The position numbers and the translations under genes are program-made. 64,000 bases of DNA from positions 186,001-250,000 of the forward strand of contig NZ_RFFL01000006.1 of NCBI RefSeq assembly GCF_003696285.1, given 5' to 3'. The notes beneath the pieces were generated by a model. That model did not search any database, had not been told where the DNA came from, and saw only the letters and a list, made by a program, of their open reading frames with translations. This document shows, piece after piece, positions 31,216-38,311 of the stretch; position 1 is the stretch's first letter; every line of letters begins with the position of its first letter. The DNA is from Stutzerimonas nitrititolerans (GTDB lineage Bacteria; Pseudomonadota; Gammaproteobacteria; Pseudomonadales; Pseudomonadaceae).

Positions 31216-32503
31216 TTACCTGCGCCCGCTGACGCTGGGCGCCTTGCTGCTGGGCAACGCGCTGCTTGCCACCTCCGTCTCCGCCCAGGTACGCCCGCTG
31301 GATCGTATCGTCGCCATCGTCGACAACGACGTGATCATGCAGAGCCAGCTGGAGCAGCGCCTGCGCGAAGTCGAGCAGACCATCGAGAAACGTGGCGCCG
31401 AGATGCCGCCCCGAGACGTCATGCAGCAGCAGGTGCTGGAGCGCCTGATCACCGAGAACCTGCAGCTGCAGATCGGCGATCGCTCGGGTATCCGCATCTC
31501 GGACGAAGAGCTCAACCAGGCTCTGGCCACCATCGCCCAGCGCAACAACATGACCCTCGACCAGTTTCGCAGCGCCCTCGCGGCGGACGGGCTGAGCCTG
31601 GAAACCGCCCGCGAGCAGATTCGCCGGGAGATGGTCATCAGCCGTGTGCGTCAGCGCCGTATCGCCGAGCGTATTCAGGTCTCCAACCAGGAGGTGGAAA
31701 ACTTCCTCGCCTCGGACCTCGGCAAGTTGCAGCTTTCCGAAGAATACCGGCTGGCCAACATCCTGATCCCGGTTCCCGAGTCCTCGGATTCCGCGGCCAT
31801 CCAGGCAGCCGAGCGAAGCGCTGCGGATACCTATCAGCAATTGCAGCAGGGCGCAGACTTCGCCCAGCTGGCCGTCTCGCGCTCGGCCAGCGAAAACGCG
31901 CTGGAAGGCGGCGACATGGGCTGGCGCAAGGCCGCGCAACTGCCACCGCCGTTCGACACCCAGGTGCGCGACCTCGCCGTGGGCGAGGTCACCCAGCCGG
32001 TACGTACGCCGCCGGGCTTCATCATCCTCAAGCTGCTGGACAAGCGCGGCGGCGACACCCAGGTGCGCGACGAAGTCCATGTTCGCCACATCCTGATCAA
32101 GCCCAGCCAGATTCGTAGCGAAGCGGAAAGCCGTCGCCTGATCGAGCGTCTGCGCGACCGTATCGAAGCCGGCGAGGACTTCGCCGAGCTGGCACGCAAC
32201 TTCTCCGAAGACCCCGGCTCTGCCCTCAACGGCGGCGACCTGAACTGGATCGACCCCAACTCGCTGGTGCCCGAATTCCGCGAAGTCATGGCCAACAGCG
32301 CCAGCGGCGAGCTTTCCGAACCCTTCAAGTCCGCCTTCGGCTGGCACATCCTGGAAGTACTGGGCCGCCGCGCCACCGATGCCAGCGAGGAATTTCGCGA
32401 GCAGCAGGCGCTTAACCTGCTACGCAACCGCAAGTACGACGAAGAACTGCAGGCCTGGCTGCGTCAGATCCGCGACGAAGCCTATGTGGAAGTGAAGCTT
32501 TAA
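31190..32503 (+). CDS. surA: Periplasmic chaperone and peptidyl-prolyl isomerase SurA
   Basis: 437 aa with a signal peptide ending SVSAQ, an N-terminal chaperone region (about 35-175) and two parvulin domains (about 185-285 and 293-392; the second has [11 protein letters not shown]). It escorts outer-membrane proteins, LptD included, to BAM. The start is a GTG at 31190 inside the lptD coding end, so translation is probably coupled; a GTG two codons later is the alternative. Confidence 0.95.
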   Translation: MNVKIKLSDYLRPLTLGALLLGNALLATSVSAQVRPLDRIVAIVDNDVIMQSQLEQRLREVEQTIEKRGAEMPPRDVMQQQVLERLITENLQLQIGDRSGIRISDEELNQALATIAQRNNMTLDQFRSALAADGLSLETAREQIRREMVISRVRQRRIAERIQVSNQEVENFLASDLGKLQLSEEYRLANILIPVPESSDSAAIQAAERSAADTYQQLQQGADFAQLAVSRSASENALEGGDMGWRKAAQLPPPFDTQVRDLAVGEVTQPVRTPPGFIILKLLDKRGGDTQVRDEVHVRHILIKPSQIRSEAESRRLIERLRDRIEAGEDFAELARNFSEDPGSALNGGDLNWIDPNSLVPEFREVMANSASGELSEPFKSAFGWHILEVLGRRATDASEEFREQQALNLLRNRKYDEELQAWLRQIRDEAYVEVKL

Positions 32504-32515
32504 GCTGTAGAAAAG

Positions 32516-32588
32516 CGTAGGGTGGATGTCGCTTTCTACATCCACCGCAACTCCGCTCGGTGGATCGATGAAGCGCGATCCCCCTACG
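32516..32588. repeat. GTAGGGTGGAT-type palindromic repeat
   Basis: The block opens CGTAGGGTGGATG and closes GCGATCCCCCTACG; inner arms GGTGGATGT and ACATCCACC form a hairpin. It lies between surA and pdxA and may attenuate read-through. Confidence 0.55.
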
Positions 32589-32677
32589 AAGCTGCGAGCC
32601 AGGATGCGGGGTGATGACCGAAGGGTTGCCACCCCGTTTTTCATTTCAGACGGGCAACCGCCGCCCATGCCGAGAAC

Positions 32678-33676
32678 ATGCCAATGACCGCTTCCCGCCC
32701 CTTCGTTCTCACTCCCGGCGAACCGGCCGGCATCGGTCCAGACCTCAGCCTGCTCATGGCCCGTGAGATGCAGCCGCAGGCAGTGATCGCCATCGCCAGC
32801 CTTGAGCTGCTCAAGTCGCGCGGCGATTTGCTTGCGCTGGATATCCAGCTGCTGCCGGTCAGCCCTGGTGCCTGGCCACAAAAGCCGGCCCCCGCTGGCA
32901 GCCTTTATGTCTGGGATACCCCCCTGCAAGCGCCGGCAGAACCGGGCCGGCTGGAGGCGCGCAATGCCCGCTACGTGCTGGATACCCTGACCCGCGCAGG
33001 CCAGGGCTGTCTGGCGGGCGACTTCGCCGGCATGATCACCGCTCCTGTTCATAAAGGCGTGATCAACGAGGCCGGGATCGCGTTTTCCGGGCATACCGAA
33101 TTTCTCGCCGAGCTGACCCATACCGAGCAGGTGGTCATGATGCTCGCCACGCGCGGCTTGCGCGTGGCGCTGGTGACCACTCACCTGCCACTCAAGGATG
33201 TCGCGGCGGCGATAACCGCCGAGCGCTTGTGCAGGGTCACGCGCATCCTGCATGCCGACTTGGTCGACAAGTTCGGCATCGCCCAGCCGCGCATTCTGGT
33301 TTGCGGGCTCAACCCCCATGCGGGTGAAGGCGGTCATCTGGGGCGCGAGGAAATCGAGATCATCGAACCGGCGCTGGCCCTGCTTCGCGAGGAAGGTATC
33401 GACCTGATCGGACCGCTGCCGGCCGATACGCTGTTCACGCCGAAGCACCTCGAGCACTGCGACGCGGTGTTGGCGATGTACCACGACCAGGGCCTGCCGG
33501 TGCTCAAGTACAAGGGCTTTGGCGCGGCCGTCAATGTCACGCTGGGCCTGCCTATCGTGCGCACCTCGGTCGACCATGGCACCGCGCTGGACCTGGCCGG
33601 CACGGGTCGTATCGACACGGGCAGCCTGCAGGTCGCGCTGGAAACGGCTTATCAGATGGTGGGGAGTCGCTGCTAG
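32678..33676 (+). CDS. pdxA: 4-hydroxythreonine-4-phosphate dehydrogenase
   Basis: 332 aa. NAD-dependent oxidation in pyridoxal phosphate synthesis. Motifs: LTPGEPAGIGPDL near the N-terminus, TAPVHKGVINEAG, GHTEFLAE, and the metal ligands in LNPHAGEGGHLG and AMYHDQGLPVLKY. ATGs at 32678 and 32684 are both usable. In most gammaproteobacteria ksgA and apaG follow; here they are absent and denitrification genes begin. Confidence 0.95.
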   Translation: MPMTASRPFVLTPGEPAGIGPDLSLLMAREMQPQAVIAIASLELLKSRGDLLALDIQLLPVSPGAWPQKPAPAGSLYVWDTPLQAPAEPGRLEARNARYVLDTLTRAGQGCLAGDFAGMITAPVHKGVINEAGIAFSGHTEFLAELTHTEQVVMMLATRGLRVALVTTHLPLKDVAAAITAERLCRVTRILHADLVDKFGIAQPRILVCGLNPHAGEGGHLGREEIEIIEPALALLREEGIDLIGPLPADTLFTPKHLEHCDAVLAMYHDQGLPVLKYKGFGAAVNVTLGLPIVRTSVDHGTALDLAGTGRIDTGSLQVALETAYQMVGSRC

Positions 33677-33695
33677 GAACTGGTGCCGCGCCGGC

Positions 33696-33905
33696 TCAGA
33701 TTCCCTCGTCCCCTTCGAACTCTTCCGTGGCACGGGCGACCATCTGCCGCCAGTTGCCGGATTCCTTCGCCAGCAGGCGCATGGCTTCCAGGCTGGCCTC
33801 GAAGGCTGCCTGGTAGTGCTGCGGCGCGTTCTCGTTGGCCGCGCGATCGGCGTGCAGCTTTATCTGGGCCAACAGCGCCTCGAACTCGTTCTGATCCAGG
33901 GCCAT
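33696..33905 (-). CDS. Small hypothetical protein
   Basis: 69 aa, acidic and helical (MALDQNEFEALLAQIKLHAD), without signal peptide or membrane helix. TGAGGAACGAAC gives a good ribosome site before the ATG. It is convergent with pdxA and downstream of norR on the same strand with a 92 bp gap. I do not recognise a function. Confidence 0.6.
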   Translation of the reverse strand: MALDQNEFEALLAQIKLHADRAANENAPQHYQAAFEASLEAMRLLAKESGNWRQMVARATEEFEGDEGI

Positions 33906-33997
33906 GTTCGTTCCTCACCTTGGTGGTTGCTGGAATAGACCCTGCCCATGCGTACGCATTCCAATGGCATGACGCACGGCGCTTTTCACGCCGTCGA

Positions 33998-35527
33998 TCA
34001 TTTCAGCTTCAGCCGCCGCGCCAGCTTGTGCAGGTTGCTCGGATCGACGTCCAGCAGCCGCGCCGCCTGCGCCCAGTTTTCCCCACTGGCTTCCAGCGCG
34101 CGGACGATGGCCTGGCGCTGGCTGGCATCGACCGTTTCGCGCAGCGAGAGGATCTGTTGTGCGGTGAGGGGCTCCGTCGTTCCGGGGGTATCCACAACGG
34201 AAGCCACCGGTGAACTGTCCAGGTCCAGCAGCTCCGGCTCCAGCGTGAGTATCTCGCGACGCGAGGCGCCCTGGCTGAGCATCCGCAGCGCGGCGCGACT
34301 GATCACGTGTTCCAGTTCGCGCACGTTGCCGGGCCAGGCGTATCCGAGCAGCGCGCGCTCCGCCGCAGGAGACAGGCGCATGCTGCGCAGCCCGAGGCGC
34401 GCACGGTTCAGTTCGAGAAAATAGCCGGCCAGCAGCAGCACGTCGTTGCCACGCTCGCGCAGCGGTGGAATCGGCGCCGGATAGACCGAAAGCCGGTGAT
34501 AGAGGTCCGCCCGGAAATGCCCGTCACGCACGCTTTCACGCAGATTCCGATTGGTGGCGGCAATGATGCGCACATCGACCTGGCGCGGCTTGTCCGCCCC
34601 CAGCCGCTGAATCTCGCCGTTCTGCAGCGTGCGCAACAGCTTGGCCTGCACCGTGAGCGGCAACTCCCCCACCTCGTCGAGCAGCAGCGTACCGCCATTG
34701 GCCGCATCGAAACGCCCGGGACGATCGGTGGTGGCGCCGGAGAAGGCACCCTTCACGTGGCCGAACAGCTCGCTCTCGGCCAGCGACTCGGGCAGCGCCG
34801 CGCAGTTGACCAGCACCAGCGGCTTGTTGCGCCGACGCGAGTGCCGATGCAGCCAGCGCGCGAACAGTTCCTTGCCGACCCCGGTTTCGCCCAGCAGCAA
34901 CACGGGCAACTCGGAGTCCGCGACCACTACCAGCTCGCGCAACAGGTCGCGGATAACCGGGCTCTGCCCGAGGATCTCGTCGTCGCCGGGCACCAGGGTG
35001 TTCTCCAGCACATCGCTGCGCGCCAGGCGCAACCCGCGATTCTCATGCTCCAGCCGGGTGATTCGCACCGCTGCCTCGATCAACAGGGTGTAGCGCTGCA
35101 GATCACGCCGGATCTCGTCGTCGAAGGTACCGGCATGCAGCGCATCGAGGGTCAGCGCGCCCCAGAGCGCACCTTCGACATACAGGCTGATGCCCATGCA
35201 ATCATGCACGGGCAGTGGCTCGCCGACATGCTGGTCGAGCAGCCCATCGTAGGGGTCGGGCAAGCGGCTGTCAGGTTCGAACCAGGTGGGCTCCCGTTGC
35301 GACAGGATGGCCGCCAGCCGTGGATGCTGGGCCACGACGAAGCGCCGCCCCAGGGCTTCCTGCACCAACCCCACCGCCGCCAATGGTCGTAGCGCGTCCT
35401 CATCGAGCCGCAGCAGAACCACCGCTCCGCAGCGAAAACGCTGATGCAGCGTATGCACCAGCCGTTGCAGGCGAACCGCGTTGGGCAGTTCGGTCACCAG
35501 GTCGGCGAGCAGCGCCTCTTCCATCAT
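33998..35527 (-). CDS. norR: NO-responsive sigma-54 activator NorR
   Basis: 509 aa: GAF domain (about 20-165), AAA+ domain with Walker A GETGVGKE near residue 213, and a C-terminal Fis-type helix-turn-helix. In the GAF domain Cys110 and Asp128 have the spacing of two proposed iron ligands (Cys113, Asp131) of E. coli NorR. The sigma-54 contact loop reads GAFSGA (260-265) rather than GAFTGA. The ATG at 35527 follows AAGGTGG; a GTG at 35539 is less likely. It is divergent from dnrN, its likely target. Confidence 0.9.
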   Translation of the reverse strand: MMEEALLADLVTELPNAVRLQRLVHTLHQRFRCGAVVLLRLDEDALRPLAAVGLVQEALGRRFVVAQHPRLAAILSQREPTWFEPDSRLPDPYDGLLDQHVGEPLPVHDCMGISLYVEGALWGALTLDALHAGTFDDEIRRDLQRYTLLIEAAVRITRLEHENRGLRLARSDVLENTLVPGDDEILGQSPVIRDLLRELVVVADSELPVLLLGETGVGKELFARWLHRHSRRRNKPLVLVNCAALPESLAESELFGHVKGAFSGATTDRPGRFDAANGGTLLLDEVGELPLTVQAKLLRTLQNGEIQRLGADKPRQVDVRIIAATNRNLRESVRDGHFRADLYHRLSVYPAPIPPLRERGNDVLLLAGYFLELNRARLGLRSMRLSPAAERALLGYAWPGNVRELEHVISRAALRMLSQGASRREILTLEPELLDLDSSPVASVVDTPGTTEPLTAQQILSLRETVDASQRQAIVRALEASGENWAQAARLLDVDPSNLHKLARRLKLK

Positions 35528-35584
35528 GGTATTAGCCACCTTCTAGGGTTTTTTGAACCATATCTGCTATCGGTGATTTTGACC
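35528..35584 (+). promoter_or_regulatory. Three candidate NorR enhancer sites (GGT-N7-ACC)
   Basis: GGT-N7-ACC occurs at 35528-35540, 35547-35559 and 35572-35584. This is the core motif reported for Ralstonia eutropha NorR, which also binds three boxes. They lie 40-100 bp upstream of the sigma-54 promoter of dnrN; the first touches the norR ribosome site, which could give autoregulation. Confidence 0.7.
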
Positions 35585-35624
35585 ATCTCTATCTGCAAGC
35601 CTTGGAATCACAACGAATTGAAGC

Positions 35625-35639
35625 TGGCACAACCCTTGC
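35625..35639 (+). promoter_or_regulatory. Sigma-54 promoter of dnrN-dnrO
   Basis: TGGCACAACCCTTGC matches TGGCAC-N5-TTGC exactly. It lies 38 bp before the dnrN ATG and downstream of the NorR sites. Confidence 0.9.
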
Positions 35640-35676
35640 GTTTGTAGGGGCAAACGCTCAACTCAGGATTTCATCC

Positions 35677-36348
35677 ATGACCATTGCATTGACCGAGCAA
35701 ACCCTGGGCAGCCTGGCCTGCCTCATCCCGGGAGCCACCCGTGTTTTCCGCCAGTACAAGCTGGATTTCTGCTGCGGTGGCAACACCAGCCTGCGCGACG
35801 CCGCCAGCCAGCGCGCCCTCGATGCGCAGGCCATTGCCGAGCAGCTCGCCGCCCTGGGTGGCCACTCCGACACGCAGCCGGATTGGCGCAACGAGTCGGC
35901 CGGCACGCTCATCGAGCACATTCTCGAGCGCTTTCATGAGCGGCACCGCGAACAGTTCCCCGAGCTGATACGCCTGGCCAATCGGGTCGAGCAGGTTCAT
36001 GGCAACAAGGCCGACTGTCCGGTGGGGCTCGCCGAGCATCTCTGGAACATGCAGCAGGAACTGGAAAGCCACATGCTCAAGGAAGAACAGATCCTGTTCC
36101 CGATGCTGCAACGTGGCATGAAGCTGCCACAGAGCCAGGGGCCGATCGCGGTGATGCGCTTCGAGCACGACCAGCACGGCGCCGCGCTCGAGCGCATGGC
36201 CGAACTCACCAACGACATCACGCCCCCCGAGAACGCCTGCAACACCTGGCGCGCGCTGTATCGCGGCCTGGAAGAACTGCGCGACGACCTGATGCAGCAC
36301 ATCCACCTGGAGAACAACATCCTGTTCGCCAACGCTTCGGCCGAATGA
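35677..36348 (+). CDS. dnrN: Di-iron NO-stress protein DnrN (YtfE/RIC/NorA family)
   Basis: 223 aa. The N-terminal ScdA-type segment has LDFCCGGNTSL (Cys32-Cys33); the C-terminal hemerythrin-like domain has His/Glu ligands in HILERFHERHREQFP, ESHMLKEEQILFP, RFEHDQHG and HIHLENNILF. Relatives repair NO-damaged iron-sulfur clusters or buffer NO. The sigma-54 promoter and NorR sites make it NO-induced. An AGGATTT ribosome site precedes the ATG. Confidence 0.93.
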   Translation: MTIALTEQTLGSLACLIPGATRVFRQYKLDFCCGGNTSLRDAASQRALDAQAIAEQLAALGGHSDTQPDWRNESAGTLIEHILERFHERHREQFPELIRLANRVEQVHGNKADCPVGLAEHLWNMQQELESHMLKEEQILFPMLQRGMKLPQSQGPIAVMRFEHDQHGAALERMAELTNDITPPENACNTWRALYRGLEELRDDLMQHIHLENNILFANASAE

Positions 36349-36396
36349 CACAGCAATACGCGCGGGCTGGTCTTCAGCCGGGCTATCGGAGGTGAT

Positions 36397-36894
36397 ATGA
36401 AAGCAGTTATCCAACCTTTGGCGTGGGGCATAGCGATGGCCTCGATACTGGCGGTGGCGACAGGCTTCGCGCTTGCCGTCACCAGCGGAACGGTCCAGGC
36501 CGTCGAGCATTCGCACGGCCAGCACGCGCACGGCGAACAGGTCTCGATCTCGGTGCCAGACGGTCAGAGATGGGCCACCGACCCCAGCCTGCGCGAGGGC
36601 ATGTCACGCATTCAGGACGCCGTGCAGCAGGCGCTGCCGAGCGCTCCGCAGGCGCCGCTGGGCACCACCGAGGCGGCTCGGTTGCGGGAGTCCACCCAAG
36701 ACGCCATCGCCTACATGGTCGACAGTTGCGAACTGCCTGCCGAGGCGGATGCCGCGCTGCACCTGCTGCTCGCCGAGCTGATCGAGGGCACTAATGCCCT
36801 TTCTCAGGCGGAACGACGCGAGGCGGGCCTGGAACACATCGTCACCGCCTTGCAGCATTACGCCGAAACCTTCGACGAGCCACTCTGGCGCTGA
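36397..36894 (+). CDS. dnrO: DnrO-like exported protein of unknown function
   Basis: 165 aa with an N-terminal signal/anchor helix (about 8-30), a short His-rich motif HSHGQHAHGE that could bind metal, and a helical rest. It follows dnrN by 48 bp behind GGAGGTGATAT and should share its NorR/sigma-54 control. The name dnrO follows my recollection of P. stutzeri nomenclature; the activity is unknown. A periplasmic helper in NO detoxification is inference. Confidence 0.6.
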   Translation: MKAVIQPLAWGIAMASILAVATGFALAVTSGTVQAVEHSHGQHAHGEQVSISVPDGQRWATDPSLREGMSRIQDAVQQALPSAPQAPLGTTEAARLRESTQDAIAYMVDSCELPAEADAALHLLLAELIEGTNALSQAERREAGLEHIVTALQHYAETFDEPLWR

Positions 36895-36913
36895 CCCGGC
36901 GCTCGCCGGGCTG

Positions 36914-37057
36914 GCAGACCGTTGAAAATGTGGACGAGAGGCAGCCAGTGCAAGGCAGAAACAGGCGAGAAAGCAGTTTAGTGTTCTAGATGAGCATCTT
37001 GAGCCTGTTTCTAACGCAGCAATGGCAACGCAGATAGTTTTTCAACGGCCCTGCTAG
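36914..37057. repeat. Full copy (D, short form) of the MITE-like repeat family
   Basis: It begins GCAGACCGTTGAAAATG and ends GTTTTTCAACGGCCCTGCTAG. It is the reverse of copy A, with shared blocks such as AACACTAAACTG (A) / CAGTTTAGTGTT (D) and GCCAGTGCAAGGCA. It lacks about 60 bp present in copy A's centre. It lies just upstream of dnr. Confidence 0.75.
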
Positions 37058-37136
37058 CGCTGTGCCGCACGGCACGGCTAGGCTTGCAGCTGGTACCCTT
37101 AACGCCTTTCAGTTCCGAGAAGACAGGACGCCTCGC

Positions 37137-37820
37137 ATGGTGCTTCATCGCGTACATCACCAGATCCTTCGCAGCCACCACCTGTTCGAACCCCTGAACG
37201 ACGAGCAGATGGACGAGCTGATGAATGCCAGCCAGCTTCTCAACCTGGACAAGGGGGACAACCTGTTCCACCAGGGCGAACCGGCGCATTCGTTCTATTT
37301 CGTCATCTCCGGAGCCATCAAGATCTATCGGCTGACGCCCGATGGACAGGAAAAGGTTTTCGAGGTCATCGGCAACCGCCAGACCTTCGCCGAAGCCATG
37401 ATGCTGATGGACACGCCCAACTATGTCGCTTCGGCGCAGGCCGTCTGCCCTTCGCAGGTCTATCGCTTCTCCAATACCGCCTACATGCGCCTGCTGGAAG
37501 CCAACCAGCGGCTGTCCTTCGCCCTGCTCGGCAAGTTGAGCGTGCGCCTGCATCAGCGCATCAACGAGATCGAGACCCTGTCGCTGAAGAACGCCACCCA
37601 CCGCGTGGTGCGCTACCTGATGACGCAGCTGAACAAGGAAAAGGACGGCGGCAACAGCTTCGAACTGCCAATGGCCAAGCAACTGGTGGCGGGGCACCTG
37701 TCGATCCAGCCGGAAACCTTCTCGCGGATCATCCGCCGTCTCATCGACGAAGGCATCATCACCCAGGAAGGCCGGCAGATAGCGATCCTCGATCGTCACC
37801 GGCTGGAGCAGTTCGAGTGA
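37137..37820 (+). CDS. dnr: DNR-type CRP/FNR regulator of denitrification
   Basis: 227 aa. Cyclic-nucleotide-like sensor domain (about 20-125), dimer helix, and a helix-turn-helix LVAGHLSIQPETFSRIIRRL (about 185). The FNR iron-sulfur cysteine cluster is missing, as in DNR, which senses NO through heme. It matches P. aeruginosa Dnr and P. stutzeri DnrD as I recall them. It should act at the TTGAT-N4-ATCAA boxes in this window. No such box lies upstream of dnr itself; the repeat element occupies that region. Confidence 0.92.
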   Translation: MVLHRVHHQILRSHHLFEPLNDEQMDELMNASQLLNLDKGDNLFHQGEPAHSFYFVISGAIKIYRLTPDGQEKVFEVIGNRQTFAEAMMLMDTPNYVASAQAVCPSQVYRFSNTAYMRLLEANQRLSFALLGKLSVRLHQRINEIETLSLKNATHRVVRYLMTQLNKEKDGGNSFELPMAKQLVAGHLSIQPETFSRIIRRLIDEGIITQEGRQIAILDRHRLEQFE

Positions 37821-37859
37821 TCCGGCGCAGTCTGACACCTAGGGCCGTTTCGCGAGCGA

Positions 37860-37873
37860 TTGATCGCCATCAA
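37860..37873 (+). promoter_or_regulatory. DNR/FNR box upstream of dnrP
   Basis: TTGATCGCCATCAA, a perfect TTGAT-N4-ATCAA, 53 bp before the dnrP ATG. Confidence 0.85.
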
Positions 37874-37926
37874 CCGTAATCAGGCGCAGCGCGTGGCAAG
37901 CTGCGACCGATAACGAGGATTCGACG

Positions 37927-38118
37927 ATGCCCAACTGCCTCTACTGCCAGCAACAGAACCCGCCCAAGCAGGCCGAATGCGACAACTGCGGCATGCCCTT
38001 GCCCGAGCATGCCGACAGCGCGCCGGAACGGCGCCAGCGACGCTTCATGTGGTTCTGCATATGGCTGACGGTGTTCTGCGGTGCGATGATCGTCTGGCTG
38101 CCACGACATCTTTTCTGA
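37927..38118 (+). CDS. dnrP: DnrP-like zinc-ribbon membrane miniprotein
   Basis: 63 aa: two CxxC pairs (CLYC near residue 4 and CDNCGMPLP near 19) forming a zinc ribbon, then a single transmembrane helix (about 41-59). The zinc part would face the cytoplasm. It lies directly after dnr with its own perfect DNR box, so it should rise with denitrification. I recall the name DnrP for such proteins; what it does is not known. Confidence 0.75.
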   Translation: MPNCLYCQQQNPPKQAECDNCGMPLPEHADSAPERRQRRFMWFCIWLTVFCGAMIVWLPRHLF

Positions 38119-38120
38119 TT

Positions 38121-38291
38121 CGCCGATTCCCACGCTCCGGGCGTAGATCGTTCCTACGCTTCCGCGTAGGAACGTAACGTTGGGCGCTCCAGCGCCTCGC
38201 CCTTCTCCGCGTCAATGCCTCACCCGCCAAAACGGTACTGCGACGCAGAGCGTCAACCATGGCGTTCCCACGCAGGAGCATGGGAACGATC
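38121..38291. repeat. GTTCCCACGC-type composite hairpin repeat
   Basis: A perfect 11 bp stem CGTTCCTACGC/GCGTAGGAACG lies at 38149-38174, and CGTTCCCA/TGGGAACG at 38263-38288; the block opens with a degenerate CGATTCCCACGC. It fills the gap between convergent dnrP and norD. Confidence 0.65.
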
Positions 38292-38311
38292 AAACGATTG
38301 GAGTGGCTCGA

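Noticed and set aside
35537-35539. GTG start for norR
   Set aside because: The ATG at 35527 has AAGGTGG at good spacing; the GTG has no ribosome site.
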